Shown here piece after piece: positions 25,115 to 32,939 of a stretch of DNA of 64,000 bases (positions are counted from its first letter, which is position 1; each line of letters begins with the position of its first letter). The notes beneath the pieces were generated by a model. The model searched no databases. It was not told the DNA's origin and saw only the letters and a program-made list of their open reading frames with translations. The translations under genes were made by a program, and so were the position numbers. The DNA is from Stappia sp. WLB 29 (GTDB lineage Bacteria; Pseudomonadota; Alphaproteobacteria; Rhizobiales; Stappiaceae), in assembly GCF_023507705.1 (NCBI RefSeq), contig NZ_JALBGD010000009.1, forward strand, positions 62,001 to 126,000. Reading direction: 5' to 3'.

Positions 25115-25990
25115 ATGAAAAACAACGGATTCGATCGCATCCTCGGCGCAGGTCTCTCTCGCCGCAGCGTGCTCCTGGGTGCCGCGGCCACCGGCGCCGG
25201 TCTCGCCCTCGGCGGCCGGGCGGCCTTTGCGCAGCCGGCGCTCGCCCCGCCGCACATCATCAAGCCGGGCACGCTCGTGATGAGCACCAACCCGACCCTG
25301 CCCCCGCTCCAGTTCGTCGACGACAAGGGCGAAGTGCAGGGCATGCGCATCGAACTCGGCAAGGAGATCGCCTCCAAGCTCGGCCTGACGCCGGAATACA
25401 TCAAGGTCGAGTTCGCGGCGATGGTGCCGGGGCTTGCCGCCGGCCGCTGGGACATGATCAACACCGGCATCTTCTGGACCGAAGAGCGTTCCAAGCTGAT
25501 GTACATGGTGCCCTACGAGCGCGCCGCCGTGAGTTTCCTGGTTCCCAAGGGCAACCCGAAGAACATCACCAAGTGGGAAGAGCTGGCCGGCCTGTCCGTC
25601 GGCGTCGAGCTCGGCGGCATCGAGGAGCGCCGCACCCGCGAAGTCGACGACATGCTCAAGAATGCCGGTCTCGAAGGCATCACCGTGCGCGTGTTCAACA
25701 ACTTCTCGGAAGCCTTCCAGGCCCTGCGCGCCGGCCAGGTCGACGCTGCGACCTCGATCGATGCGACCGCGAAGTTCCTCGAAGACCGCGACGACTTCAC
25801 CCGCGCCATCGCCGGCCTGTTCCCGCAGACCGCAACGTTCGCCTTCGCCGACAAGACGCTGGCAGAGGCGGTCGTGGGCGTCCTCAACGACCTGCGCGCC
25901 AGCGGTTTCTACGACGAGCTGTTCACACGCTACGGCGTGCTGACCATCGAGGAAGAGAAGTTCGCGATCAGCGGCCCCGGACCGGCCTGA
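25115..25990 (+). CDS. Tat-exported amino-acid-type ABC substrate-binding protein
   Basis: A 291-residue periplasmic binding protein of the SBP_bac_3 family. The N-terminus has a twin-arginine motif S-R-R-S-V-L-L-G (residues 15-22), a hydrophobic stretch and a likely cleavage after A-F-A (about 39). The mature part shows N-P-T-L-P-P-L-Q-F-V-D and M-I-N-T-G-I-F-W-T-E-E-R, typical of polar amino-acid binders. No other transporter gene is near, so it most likely serves the permease and ATPase of the opposite operon. Confidence 0.9.
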   Translation: MKNNGFDRILGAGLSRRSVLLGAAATGAGLALGGRAAFAQPALAPPHIIKPGTLVMSTNPTLPPLQFVDDKGEVQGMRIELGKEIASKLGLTPEYIKVEFAAMVPGLAAGRWDMINTGIFWTEERSKLMYMVPYERAAVSFLVPKGNPKNITKWEELAGLSVGVELGGIEERRTREVDDMLKNAGLEGITVRVFNNFSEAFQALRAGQVDAATSIDATAKFLEDRDDFTRAIAGLFPQTATFAFADKTLAEAVVGVLNDLRASGFYDELFTRYGVLTIEEEKFAISGPGPA

Positions 25991-26129
25991 GGTCAGGTCT
26001 GACGGCCGGGCTCGACTGCCCGGCCCTGCTCTCCCGGCCCTGCCAGGCGCCCCGGCGCCCGGCAGGGCCTGCGGCGGACGGCGCCCCATCGCCGCCGCCG
26101 CACTCATGCCTTCTCATTTGGATATCGCC

Positions 26130-26945
26130 ATGAGCACCCGCCCCCGGGACAGGCTCGGGGTCATCGGCTTCGGGCCCATCGGCAGACGCCTTGCCGCCCG
26201 CTTCCGCGATGCGGCCGAGGGACCGCAGCTTGCCGCGCTTCTGGTGCGCGAGCGCCAGGCGAGCGATGCGAGCGCCCTTGCCCCCAACGCCGCGATCTGC
26301 ACCGACATCGACAGCTTCCTGAAAGCCCGGCCGACCGTCGCGGTGGAATGCGCCTCCGCCGCAACGCTGGTCGAGGCAGCCCCTGCCCTGCTCGCCTCCG
26401 GCTGCGATATCCTGCCGCTGTCGCTCGGCGCCTTTGCCGACCGCGATGCGGAAATCCGGCTGAAGCAGGCCGCTGCCAAGGGCCCGGGGCGCATCGAGGT
26501 GCCGGCCGGAGCGCTGGGCTCCATCGGCTTCCTGACTGCCGCCCGCGAAAACGGCCTTGCCCGTGTCGGGATGCGCATCGGCTATCCGCAGGAGCGTTGG
26601 CAGGCGATGGGCGCGGACCGCTTCATCCGCCTTGAGGGCTTGCGCGAGCCGGCAGTCTTCCTGGAGGCGAGCGCCCGCGAGATCGCCGCGCAGTTTCCCG
26701 GACATCTCAATGTCACCATCGGCGTCGCGCTGGCCGGTCTCGGCCTCGACGAGACTCGGGTGACGCTGGTCGCAGATCCGACGGTCACCCAGGCCTGGTT
26801 CGAGGTGGAGGCCCACTCCGCCTCCGGCCCCGTGCATCTTCGCGTCGACGGGCGGGACGCGCCCGTCCATCACGATCCGCTCGACTACACGACGTTCAGC
26901 GTCATGCGCCTCTTGCAGCGCCGCGCGGCGGCCATTGCCACGTGA
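26130..26945 (+). CDS. Aspartate dehydrogenase-like NAD(P) oxidoreductase
   Basis: A 271-residue protein. The N-terminal Rossmann fold shows V-I-G-F-G-P-I-G-R-R-L (about 11-21); the C-terminal DUF108 domain has E-V-P-A-G-A-L-G-S-I and F-P-G-H-L-N-V-T-I-G-V-A-L-A-G-L. These are the signatures of the NadX/aspartate dehydrogenase family, which interconverts L-aspartate and iminoaspartate/oxaloacetate. The start at 26130 (M-S-T-R-P-R) is preferred over 26106. Its stop overlaps the start of the M20-like gene by four bases, so both follow the binding-protein gene as a unit. Confidence 0.82.
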   Translation: MSTRPRDRLGVIGFGPIGRRLAARFRDAAEGPQLAALLVRERQASDASALAPNAAICTDIDSFLKARPTVAVECASAATLVEAAPALLASGCDILPLSLGAFADRDAEIRLKQAAAKGPGRIEVPAGALGSIGFLTAARENGLARVGMRIGYPQERWQAMGADRFIRLEGLREPAVFLEASAREIAAQFPGHLNVTIGVALAGLGLDETRVTLVADPTVTQAWFEVEAHSASGPVHLRVDGRDAPVHHDPLDYTTFSVMRLLQRRAAAIAT

Positions 26946-28294
26946 CCGCCGACAGAAAGACCGACAGGGAGACCACCGTGACATCGATCCTGCAGGACAT
27001 CGCCGGCGCTTCGGCGCGCGAGCACGCACGCATCCTCGACGGGCTGCGGACCTATGTCCGCGCCGGCAAGGACGGCGAGGCGGCGGTCCAGACCCTGTTC
27101 GCCGAAACCGCCGAGGCGCTCGGCTGCACCGTCGAGGCCAGCTCCTACAATCCGGCGGATGTGCGCATGATCGAGGAGTTCGCCGGCGAGACGGCCATCG
27201 ATCCGCAGGCGCGCACCAGCATCATCGCACGCTGCAAGGGGACGGGAAACGGCCGCAGCCTGATCCTCTTCGCCCATCCCGACGGCGAGCCCGTCACCGG
27301 CACCGACCGCTGGCGGCACGACCCGTTCGCCGGCGAGGTCGACAACGGCCGGCTTTACGGCTGGGGCGTTGCCGACGATCTCTCCGGCGTCGTCGCCGGA
27401 TTGCAGGCGCTGGAGCTGCTCGCCTTGCTCGGCCTTCGACCGGCCGGCGACGTGCTAATCGCCAGCACACCGAGCAAGCGTCATGCCCGCGGCGTCTCGC
27501 GGCTGATGCAGGAGGGGATGACGGCGGATGCCGCGCTCTACCTGCATCCGGCCGAGTCCGGCGCCGGGCTGCGCGAGATCAAGGCGCTGGCCTCAGGCCA
27601 GGTCGAGTTCCGGGTGATCGTCGAGGGCTGCCCGCCGCCGACGACCGAACCGCTGCAGACCGCCTTCGGGCACCTCGGCGTCAACGCCATCGACAAGGCC
27701 TTCGTCATCTGGGAGGCCTTGAGGCGGCTCGATGCCCGGCGCGGCGAGGCGGTGCACCATCCTGCGCTGCACGGCGAAGTCGGCCGCTCGACCAACATCA
27801 TGATGTCCTACATCTCGGCCGGCGACCCGAAGCGGCTCGCCCGCCTTGCGACACGCTGCACGCTCGGCGCAGCGCTCGCCTTCCCGCCGCCGGAAAAGCT
27901 CTCCGACGTCTGCGCGCAGATCGAGGCGGCGGTGGCGGAGGCTGCCGCGAGCGATCCCTGGCTGGCGGAAAACCCGCCGCGCATCGTCTGGGACAGCGGC
28001 ACGACAGGCGCCGAGGTACCGGGCGACCATCCGCTGCTGCTCGCGGCCCATGAGGCGATCCGCGGGGTCTGCGGCCTGGAGGCGCATGTGAACCCGATGC
28101 ATACGGGCAGCGACATCCGCAACCCGATGATCCAGAAGGGCATCCCGACCATCGGCATCGGCCCGCTCTGCGGCGATCTCAGCCAGAACGACGGCACCGA
28201 CGAATGGGTCGATGCCGACGACCATGTACGCTTCGTCGGTGCCGTCGCCGGCATCATCGCGCAGTGGTGCGGGGTCGCGAAGGCCGAAGGATAG
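26942..28294 (+). CDS. M20-family peptidase/amidohydrolase-like protein with altered active site
   Basis: A 450-residue protein with the M20 fold. The first metal motif H112-P-D114 is present, as is an Asp in G-V-A-D-D-L-S-G (145/146). Where catalytic members carry the Glu-Glu pair (S/D-x-E-E-x-G), this protein has T-P-S-K-R-H-A-R-G (176-184). The segment that normally holds the last His reads N-D-G-T-D-E-W-V-D-A. M-H-T-G-S-D (386-391) matches the dimer-domain His region. It may be a non-hydrolytic or reshaped family member. The gene is translationally coupled to the aspartate dehydrogenase-like gene. Confidence 0.75.
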   Translation: MTADRKTDRETTVTSILQDIAGASAREHARILDGLRTYVRAGKDGEAAVQTLFAETAEALGCTVEASSYNPADVRMIEEFAGETAIDPQARTSIIARCKGTGNGRSLILFAHPDGEPVTGTDRWRHDPFAGEVDNGRLYGWGVADDLSGVVAGLQALELLALLGLRPAGDVLIASTPSKRHARGVSRLMQEGMTADAALYLHPAESGAGLREIKALASGQVEFRVIVEGCPPPTTEPLQTAFGHLGVNAIDKAFVIWEALRRLDARRGEAVHHPALHGEVGRSTNIMMSYISAGDPKRLARLATRCTLGAALAFPPPEKLSDVCAQIEAAVAEAAASDPWLAENPPRIVWDSGTTGAEVPGDHPLLLAAHEAIRGVCGLEAHVNPMHTGSDIRNPMIQKGIPTIGIGPLCGDLSQNDGTDEWVDADDHVRFVGAVAGIIAQWCGVAKAEG

Positions 28295-28311
28295 CTGCGG
28301 CGGCCACGGCC

Positions 28312-30042
28312 TCAGGAAGCCTCCCTCTCCTCGCTCCCGATCTGCGGGATGAGCGTACGCTCCTCCTCGCGGGCGCCGCAGAGCAGCTCGACGGCGCGGT
28401 CGGCAGCGTCCTGGAACGGCTCCAGCACCATGTCCGCTCCGGCCGCGACCATCGCCTCGGTGTCGCTGGCGTGATGCGAGGAGACGGCGATGCGTCCGCC
28501 GAAGCCGGCGCTGCGGGCCAGTTGCAGCAGGGTCGTGCGCGGATCCTCCTGGCTGAGCCCGGTCACATGGCTCGGCACGGTCGACACCAGCCACTCGGCA
28601 TGCGCCATCGGCAGTTCGGAGATGAACTCCGGATCGGTGGCATCGCCGAACTCGGTCTCCAGGCCGAGTTCGCGCCATCGCCGCACCGCCAGCGGATTGA
28701 AGTCGACGCCGAGCACGCGGATGCCCCGGCGCTTCAGCCGCATGCCGATCGCCGTGCCGAAGCGGCCCAGGCCGAAGACGATCACCTTGTGGCCGGTATC
28801 CTCATGCGCCGCCGCCTCGCTCGGCTCGCGCGGTGTGCCCCTGCGCTCGAACACGCCGAGCAGCGGCTCGCACAGGGCATAGAGCTGGTGGGAATAGGTG
28901 ATCATGTAGGTCGAGGCCGCGATGGTGACGAGGCCGACCATCGTGACGAGGCCGAGCGCATCTTCCCGCACATGCCCGAGCGAGACGCCCATGGCGATGA
29001 AGATCAGCGAGAATTCGCTGATCTGAGCCACGGTCAAGCCGGCCAGGAACCCGGTGCGCTTGCGGTAGCCCATCGCCCCCATGATCGCCAGTACGATCAA
29101 GGGATTGCCGATCAGCACGAAGAGCGAAAAGATGATGGCGCCGGTCACATGCGCGCCCAGCAGCGACAGGTCGAGCGTCGCGCCGAGCGCGATGAAGAAG
29201 AACAGCAGCAGGAAGTCGCGCAGCGGCGCCAGCCGCGCCGCGATGGTCTCGCGATAGGGCGTGGAGGCGAGCGAGACGCCAGCCAGCAACCCGCCGACCT
29301 CCTTGCCGAGCCCCACGGCGTCGCCGATGGCGGCGAACATCGCCGCCTGGGCGATGGCGAAGATCACCAGCAGCTCCGGCGCCCGCGCCAGCCGCTCGGT
29401 CAGCGGCGTGGCGACGAAGCGGACGAAGAGGACCACCAGCGCAACCATGGCGATGCCGGAGACCAGCACCGTCAGCACCGAGCCGCCGCCATGGCCTCCC
29501 GCCCCCTCAGTGGCCGCGCCGATGCCGATGGCCGACAGCACGATCATCGCCAGCACCACGACCAGATCCTGGACGATGAGGAAGCCGAGGGCGATCTGCC
29601 CATGCAGCGAATCGATCTCGCGCTTGTCGGACAGCAGCTTCACGATGATGATCGTCGAGGAGAAGGTCAGGGCCACAGCCACATAGAGGCTCGTCGTGTG
29701 ACCGAGCCCGAGCGCAAGGCCGATCAGATAGCCGAAGAACGAGGTGAAGGCGACCTGACCGAGCCCGGTCAACAGCGACACCGCGCCGAGCGAACGGATC
29801 AGCTTCACGTCCAGCTTGATGCCGACGAGAAACAGCAGGACGGCAATGCCGAGCTCCGCGAGCAACGCGATCTGCTCATCGGCATGAACGAGATCCAGCG
29901 CCGAGGGACCAGCGATCAGGCCGACCGCGATGAAGCTGACGATCAACGGTTGCCGGAGCAGGATGCCGACCAGTCCGACGGCCGCAGCCATCACGAGCAA
30001 GACGGCAACCTCTGCAAACGGAGACTGGATCAGCATATCCAT
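28312..30042 (-). CDS. CPA2-family cation:proton antiporter with TrkA-N domain
   Basis: A 576-residue KefB/YbaL-type protein. About twelve membrane helices occupy residues 1-390, including the F-L-I-V-Q-D-L motif with the Q-D pair seen in K+-selective members. A cytoplasmic TrkA-N/RCK nucleotide-binding domain follows (V-I-V-F-G-L-G-R-F-G at about 421-430, acidic D at V-D-F-N). It probably exports K+ or Na+ in exchange for protons under NAD(H)-linked control. The start is fused to the stop of the HTH gene upstream (TGATG). Confidence 0.88.
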   Translation of the reverse strand: MDMLIQSPFAEVAVLLVMAAAVGLVGILLRQPLIVSFIAVGLIAGPSALDLVHADEQIALLAELGIAVLLFLVGIKLDVKLIRSLGAVSLLTGLGQVAFTSFFGYLIGLALGLGHTTSLYVAVALTFSSTIIIVKLLSDKREIDSLHGQIALGFLIVQDLVVVLAMIVLSAIGIGAATEGAGGHGGGSVLTVLVSGIAMVALVVLFVRFVATPLTERLARAPELLVIFAIAQAAMFAAIGDAVGLGKEVGGLLAGVSLASTPYRETIAARLAPLRDFLLLFFFIALGATLDLSLLGAHVTGAIIFSLFVLIGNPLIVLAIMGAMGYRKRTGFLAGLTVAQISEFSLIFIAMGVSLGHVREDALGLVTMVGLVTIAASTYMITYSHQLYALCEPLLGVFERRGTPREPSEAAAHEDTGHKVIVFGLGRFGTAIGMRLKRRGIRVLGVDFNPLAVRRWRELGLETEFGDATDPEFISELPMAHAEWLVSTVPSHVTGLSQEDPRTTLLQLARSAGFGGRIAVSSHHASDTEAMVAAGADMVLEPFQDAADRAVELLCGAREEERTLIPQIGSEEREAS

Positions 30043-30263
30043 CAGGCACTCCTGTCCTCGGGCGCCGCCGCATCCGGCCGTGCCCGTGTCGCATGGTTGT
30101 TCAGGAAGGCATCGAAATCACTGTCGGCAATCCGCCACCCCTTGCCGATATCGATCGCCCGCAATTCGCCGCTTCGGATCCACAGCCGCACCGTCGCCTC
30201 GCTGATCTTCAGGCGCTCGGCGACCTCCCTGACTGTCTGATACTGATCCCGGGTCATGCACAT
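30042..30263 (-). CDS. Excisionase-type small HTH protein
   Basis: A 73-residue DNA-binding protein of the HTH_17/excisionase class: V-R-E-V-A-E-R-L-K-I-S-E-A-T-V-R-L-W-I-R-S-G-E-L forms the winged HTH (about 11-34), then I-G-K-G-W-R-I. No phage integrase is near, so it is probably a local regulator. Its stop overlaps the antiporter start by one base, so the two are made from one mRNA. A dyad (30267-30291) lies immediately upstream and suggests autoregulation. Confidence 0.82.
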   Translation of the reverse strand: MCMTRDQYQTVREVAERLKISEATVRLWIRSGELRAIDIGKGWRIADSDFDAFLNNHATRARPDAAAPEDRSA

Positions 30264-30266
30264 GCC

Positions 30267-30291
30267 ATTTTGGGAGTGTTTGTTCCAAAAT
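30267..30291. promoter_or_regulatory. ATTTTGG-N11-CCAAAAT dyad upstream of the HTH-antiporter pair
   Basis: Perfect 7-base arms ATTTTGG (30267-30273) and CCAAAAT (30285-30291) with an 11-base spacer, four bases beyond the HTH gene start. The arms lie two helical turns apart, as expected for a homodimeric DNA-binding protein. Likely the operator of the small HTH gene. Confidence 0.55.
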
Positions 30292-30313
30292 AGCGAAATA
30301 TGATCCTTCTTGC

Positions 30314-30327
30314 CTGACCCAGATCAA
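30314..30327. promoter_or_regulatory. FNR/FixK-like box upstream of universal stress gene
   Basis: CTGACCCAGATCAA resembles the consensus TTGAT-N4-ATCAA: the right half is exact and the left half differs at two positions. It lies 58 bases before the universal stress gene, at a distance fitting a class II activator site with a TAGGCT-like -10 at 30355-30360. Confidence 0.45.
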
Positions 30328-30384
30328 GGAAAGCGTCCTTTTTTCATGTCTGTGTAGGCTAGGGAACGGCGGAGAAAACGCACA

Positions 30385-31260
30385 ATGAAGACAATCATGG
30401 TGGCCACCGATTTTTCCGAACGGTCCGACCGGGCCCTGCGGCGCGCCACTTTGCTGGCACGGCAGACGGGGGCGCGGCTGTCGCTGGTTCACGTGGTCGA
30501 CGACGATCAGTCGATGCGGATCGTCGAGGCCGAACGCGAGGTGGCGCTCCGCCTGCTTGCCGAGCAGTCTGCTACGCTGCGCCGGATCGACGGGGTGGCT
30601 TGCGAGACCCGCGTGGTTCTCGCCTCGCCGTTTGCCGGCATCGCGCAGGCGAGCGAAGATGAGATGCCGGATCTTCTCGTGCTCGGCCCGCATCGCCGTC
30701 AGGTGCTGCGCGACGCTTTCGTCGGCACAACGGCCGAACGCGCCATCCGCTTCGTCGCCTGCCCGGTGCTGATGGCCAACGCGCCTCCGGTCGGTCCCTA
30801 TCGCAACGTCCTGCTGGCCACCGACCTGTCCGACGCCTCGCGCGCGGCGATCGAGACCTTCCAGGCGCTCGCCTTGCACGGACATGCGCGGCTGTCCGCC
30901 CTCCATGTCTTCGACGCCCCGGCGATCGGGCTTGCCATGGGCCATTCGCTGAACAAGGAGGACAAGGAGCACTATCTGGAAACCGAGCGGAGCGAGGCGA
31001 CCGGCAAGCTTGCGGCCTTTTTCGACGATCTCGACATCGCACCGGCCGAGTATCTGTTGCGCCACGACGCATCGGGCACGGCGGACGAGATCCTGGCCGC
31101 GGCGCGGCAGGACGAGGCCGGACTGGTCGTCGTCGGCACGCGCGGGCGCGGCGGCCTTGCGAAATTTATTCTCGGAAGCGTCGCGGAGGAGGTCCTTCGC
31201 AACGCCACAATGGACGTGTTGGCGATTCCGCCGGGTCCGATCGGGCAGGACGACGATTGA
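30385..31260 (+). CDS. Tandem universal stress protein
   Basis: A 291-residue cytoplasmic protein with two UspA domains (about 1-137 and 147-287). The second carries the ATP-binding pattern G-T-R-G-R-G-G-L-A-K-F-I-L-G-S, matching G-x2-G-x9-G-(S/T). The first has L-G-P-H-R-R-Q-V-L-R-D, a degenerate site. Two-domain Usps respond to oxygen limitation and stationary-phase stress. An FNR-like box upstream supports low-oxygen induction. Confidence 0.9.
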   Translation: MKTIMVATDFSERSDRALRRATLLARQTGARLSLVHVVDDDQSMRIVEAEREVALRLLAEQSATLRRIDGVACETRVVLASPFAGIAQASEDEMPDLLVLGPHRRQVLRDAFVGTTAERAIRFVACPVLMANAPPVGPYRNVLLATDLSDASRAAIETFQALALHGHARLSALHVFDAPAIGLAMGHSLNKEDKEHYLETERSEATGKLAAFFDDLDIAPAEYLLRHDASGTADEILAAARQDEAGLVVVGTRGRGGLAKFILGSVAEEVLRNATMDVLAIPPGPIGQDDD

Positions 31261-31283
31261 CGCAGAGAACAGGCCCGAACAGG

Positions 31284-31314
31284 CTGCGGCGGCAGAATCG
31301 ATCCGCCGCCGCAG
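31284..31314. terminator. 10-bp hairpin between convergent genes
   Basis: CTGCGGCGGC (31284-31293) pairs with GCCGCCGCAG (31305-31314) around an 11-base loop between the convergent universal stress and RidA genes. Probably a shared bidirectional terminator. Confidence 0.55.
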
Positions 31315-31320
31315 GGAGCG

Positions 31321-31662
31321 TCAATCGCAGGCGGCGGTGACGATGATCTCGACCTTGAGGTCGGGCCGCGCGAGCTTGGCCTCGCCGCAGGCGCGGGCGG
31401 GCGCGCAGCCGGCCGGCACCCAGGCATCCCAGACCGAGTTCATCTCGGCGAAGTCGTTCATGTCCGCCAGCCAGACGATGGCCTGCAGCATCTTCTCGCG
31501 CGAGGAGCCGGCACGGTCCAGCAGCGCCTCGACCCGGGCAAGGCACTCGCGGGTCTGGTCCGCGACGGTTTCGCCCTCGCCGACCTGGCCGCACAGATAG
31601 GCAACGCCGTTGTGCTTGACGATCTTGCTCATGCGCGTCGCCACATCGATGCGTTCGATCAT
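31321..31662 (-). CDS. RidA/YjgF-family enamine/imine deaminase
   Basis: A 113-residue RidA-fold protein with [17 protein letters not shown] (about 22-38) and a closing K-V-E-I-I-V-T-A-A. Family members hydrolyse reactive enamine/imine intermediates left by amino-acid oxidases or PLP enzymes. The C-terminal region [11 protein letters not shown] lacks the usual R in the exact N-x-P-x-R context but keeps A-R-A-C. The ATG at 31662 overlaps the stop of the truncated flavoenzyme (GAATGA), showing that the two once formed an operon. Confidence 0.85.
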   Translation of the reverse strand: MIERIDVATRMSKIVKHNGVAYLCGQVGEGETVADQTRECLARVEALLDRAGSSREKMLQAIVWLADMNDFAEMNSVWDAWVPAGCAPARACGEAKLARPDLKVEIIVTAACD

Positions 31663-31985
31663 TCCACAGTCTCCTTGCTTTGCGAGGCGGCCAGTGCCGC
31701 CAGTTCGCCCAATGTCACCGGCTTCAACGGCGGCCGGATGCGGTAATAGCCGGTCTCGTCCTGGCTGCGCCCGTTGGCGGTGGCCAGCAGCTCCGTCACG
31801 GTCAACCCGCAATAGCGCCCCTGGCACGGCCCCATGCCGACCCGGCCGAAGGCCTTGGTCTGGTTGGGACCAAGGCAGCCGATGGAGGCATAGCGCCGGA
31901 TGTCGCCCGCCGTCACCTCCTCGCAGCGACAGACCAGCGTGTCATCCCCCGGAAGCAGCGCGCCGGCAAAAGGCGGATAGGCCAG
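31659..31985 (-). pseudogene. C-terminal remnant of an OoxA/HcnB-type FAD oxidoreductase (BFD-like domain)
   Basis: The last 108 codons of a flavoenzyme subunit. The BFD-like Fe-S domain is intact in sequence: [16 protein letters not shown], then [12 protein letters not shown]. This matches the corresponding part of the fused flavoenzyme (C488-C528 region). No in-frame ATG, FAD-binding fold or ribosome site lies upstream; the frame runs into unrelated sequence by about 32040. It is coupled to ridA by an ATGA overlap. A short stand-alone Fe-S protein with a non-ATG start cannot be excluded. Confidence 0.65.
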
Positions 31986-32152
31986 ATCCCGCTCGCCGAA
32001 CGCGAGATGATCACCCCTGCGGATCTCGATGGCCGGTCGCTCTCCATGCTGGTGCAGGAGTTTGCCGCAGAACTGGCCGATCAGCTGGCCGAGCTTGCCG
32101 CAAGGCGCGACTGGTAGGCCGGAGGTTTCCAGGTCTACTGGCGCCGGCAAGG

Positions 32153-32752
32153 TCACTGGGCGCTGGACCGATCGATCACCGCGGAGCGACGCAGCAGCTG
32201 CTTCATCCTCTTGCGCTCGTGCCAGGACCGCAACTGTCGCGCCTCCAGCGAGGTGGACCTGAGGCAGCCATCGGTCAGCAGAAACTCCCGCTCCGCCGCC
32301 ACCAGACGGTCGCCCCCGGAATAGATCCCGATCGCCGTCAGCGTGAAGCGAACATTGCCGGTCTGCTCGCAATCGGCGCGCAGCAGAAGGTCCCGGAACG
32401 AGCCCAGCATGATCATCTCGCCGCTTCCCAGCGGCCCCTGCATGGCGCCGCTGCGCACATCGGTACGCCTTGCATCCATCTGCAGGTCGCTCAGCGAGCG
32501 CACGTTCGCCCCGCCTTCTCCCTGGATCGAGATTGCCACGGCCTCCACATAGATCGGCTCGCGGCTGAGATTGGCGAGAATGCACTCCGCCGCCAGTTGA
32601 GGGCCGCCGGCGATCGAGATGAGGATGCTGGCGCGCTGGGTGTTGCGGAATCCGAGATAGAGAAGCTGAAAATAGAGCAGCCAGACCACCAGCGTCAGAC
32701 AGCTGGCGACAGCGCTGACGGCGCCATGGTTTTCGCTGATCCAGGACCACAT
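32153..32752 (-). CDS. Hypothetical single-span membrane protein
   Basis: A 199-residue protein. Residues 13-35 form one hydrophobic helix (A-V-A-S-C-L-T-L-V-V-W-L-L-Y-F-Q-L-L-Y); the remainder is soluble with a basic C-terminal tail. The start M-W-S-W-I-S was chosen because the helix follows and a purine-rich site lies upstream. No family is recognised. It lies between the truncated flavoenzyme and a divergent membrane gene. Confidence 0.65.
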   Translation of the reverse strand: MWSWISENHGAVSAVASCLTLVVWLLYFQLLYLGFRNTQRASILISIAGGPQLAAECILANLSREPIYVEAVAISIQGEGGANVRSLSDLQMDARRTDVRSGAMQGPLGSGEMIMLGSFRDLLLRADCEQTGNVRFTLTAIGIYSGGDRLVAAEREFLLTDGCLRSTSLEARQLRSWHERKRMKQLLRRSAVIDRSSAQ

Positions 32753-32939
32753 CGGTTCCGCCTTCCGCCCGCTTTGAGTGTGTCCTCTAACGCCCTCCCA
32801 TCGGCTTTGATCCTTCGGCGGCGCGGCATCGCAAGCAGGCGGATCAAAATCGGGTGGCCGGGAGTTGGGGAAGGCCCCCGGCAATGCGGGGGTAAGCGTC
32901 GGGCGCTTCGCCCGCGCCGAGTGACCTGAGGAGAGACGA

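Noticed and set aside
28204-30240. A 678-codon plus-strand frame opposite the antiporter
   Set aside because: Low-complexity Asp/Arg/His/Gln product with no motifs; the minus-strand antiporter shows clear membrane helices and a nucleotide-binding domain.
30042-30263. Prophage excisionase
   Set aside because: No integrase, attachment site or phage gene lies nearby, and the gene is coupled to an ion antiporter.
32007-32117. A 36-codon plus-strand frame (M-I-T-P-A-D-L-D) with protein-like composition
   Set aside because: It is antisense to the region upstream of the flavoenzyme remnant, lacks a ribosome site and is too short to support without conservation data.
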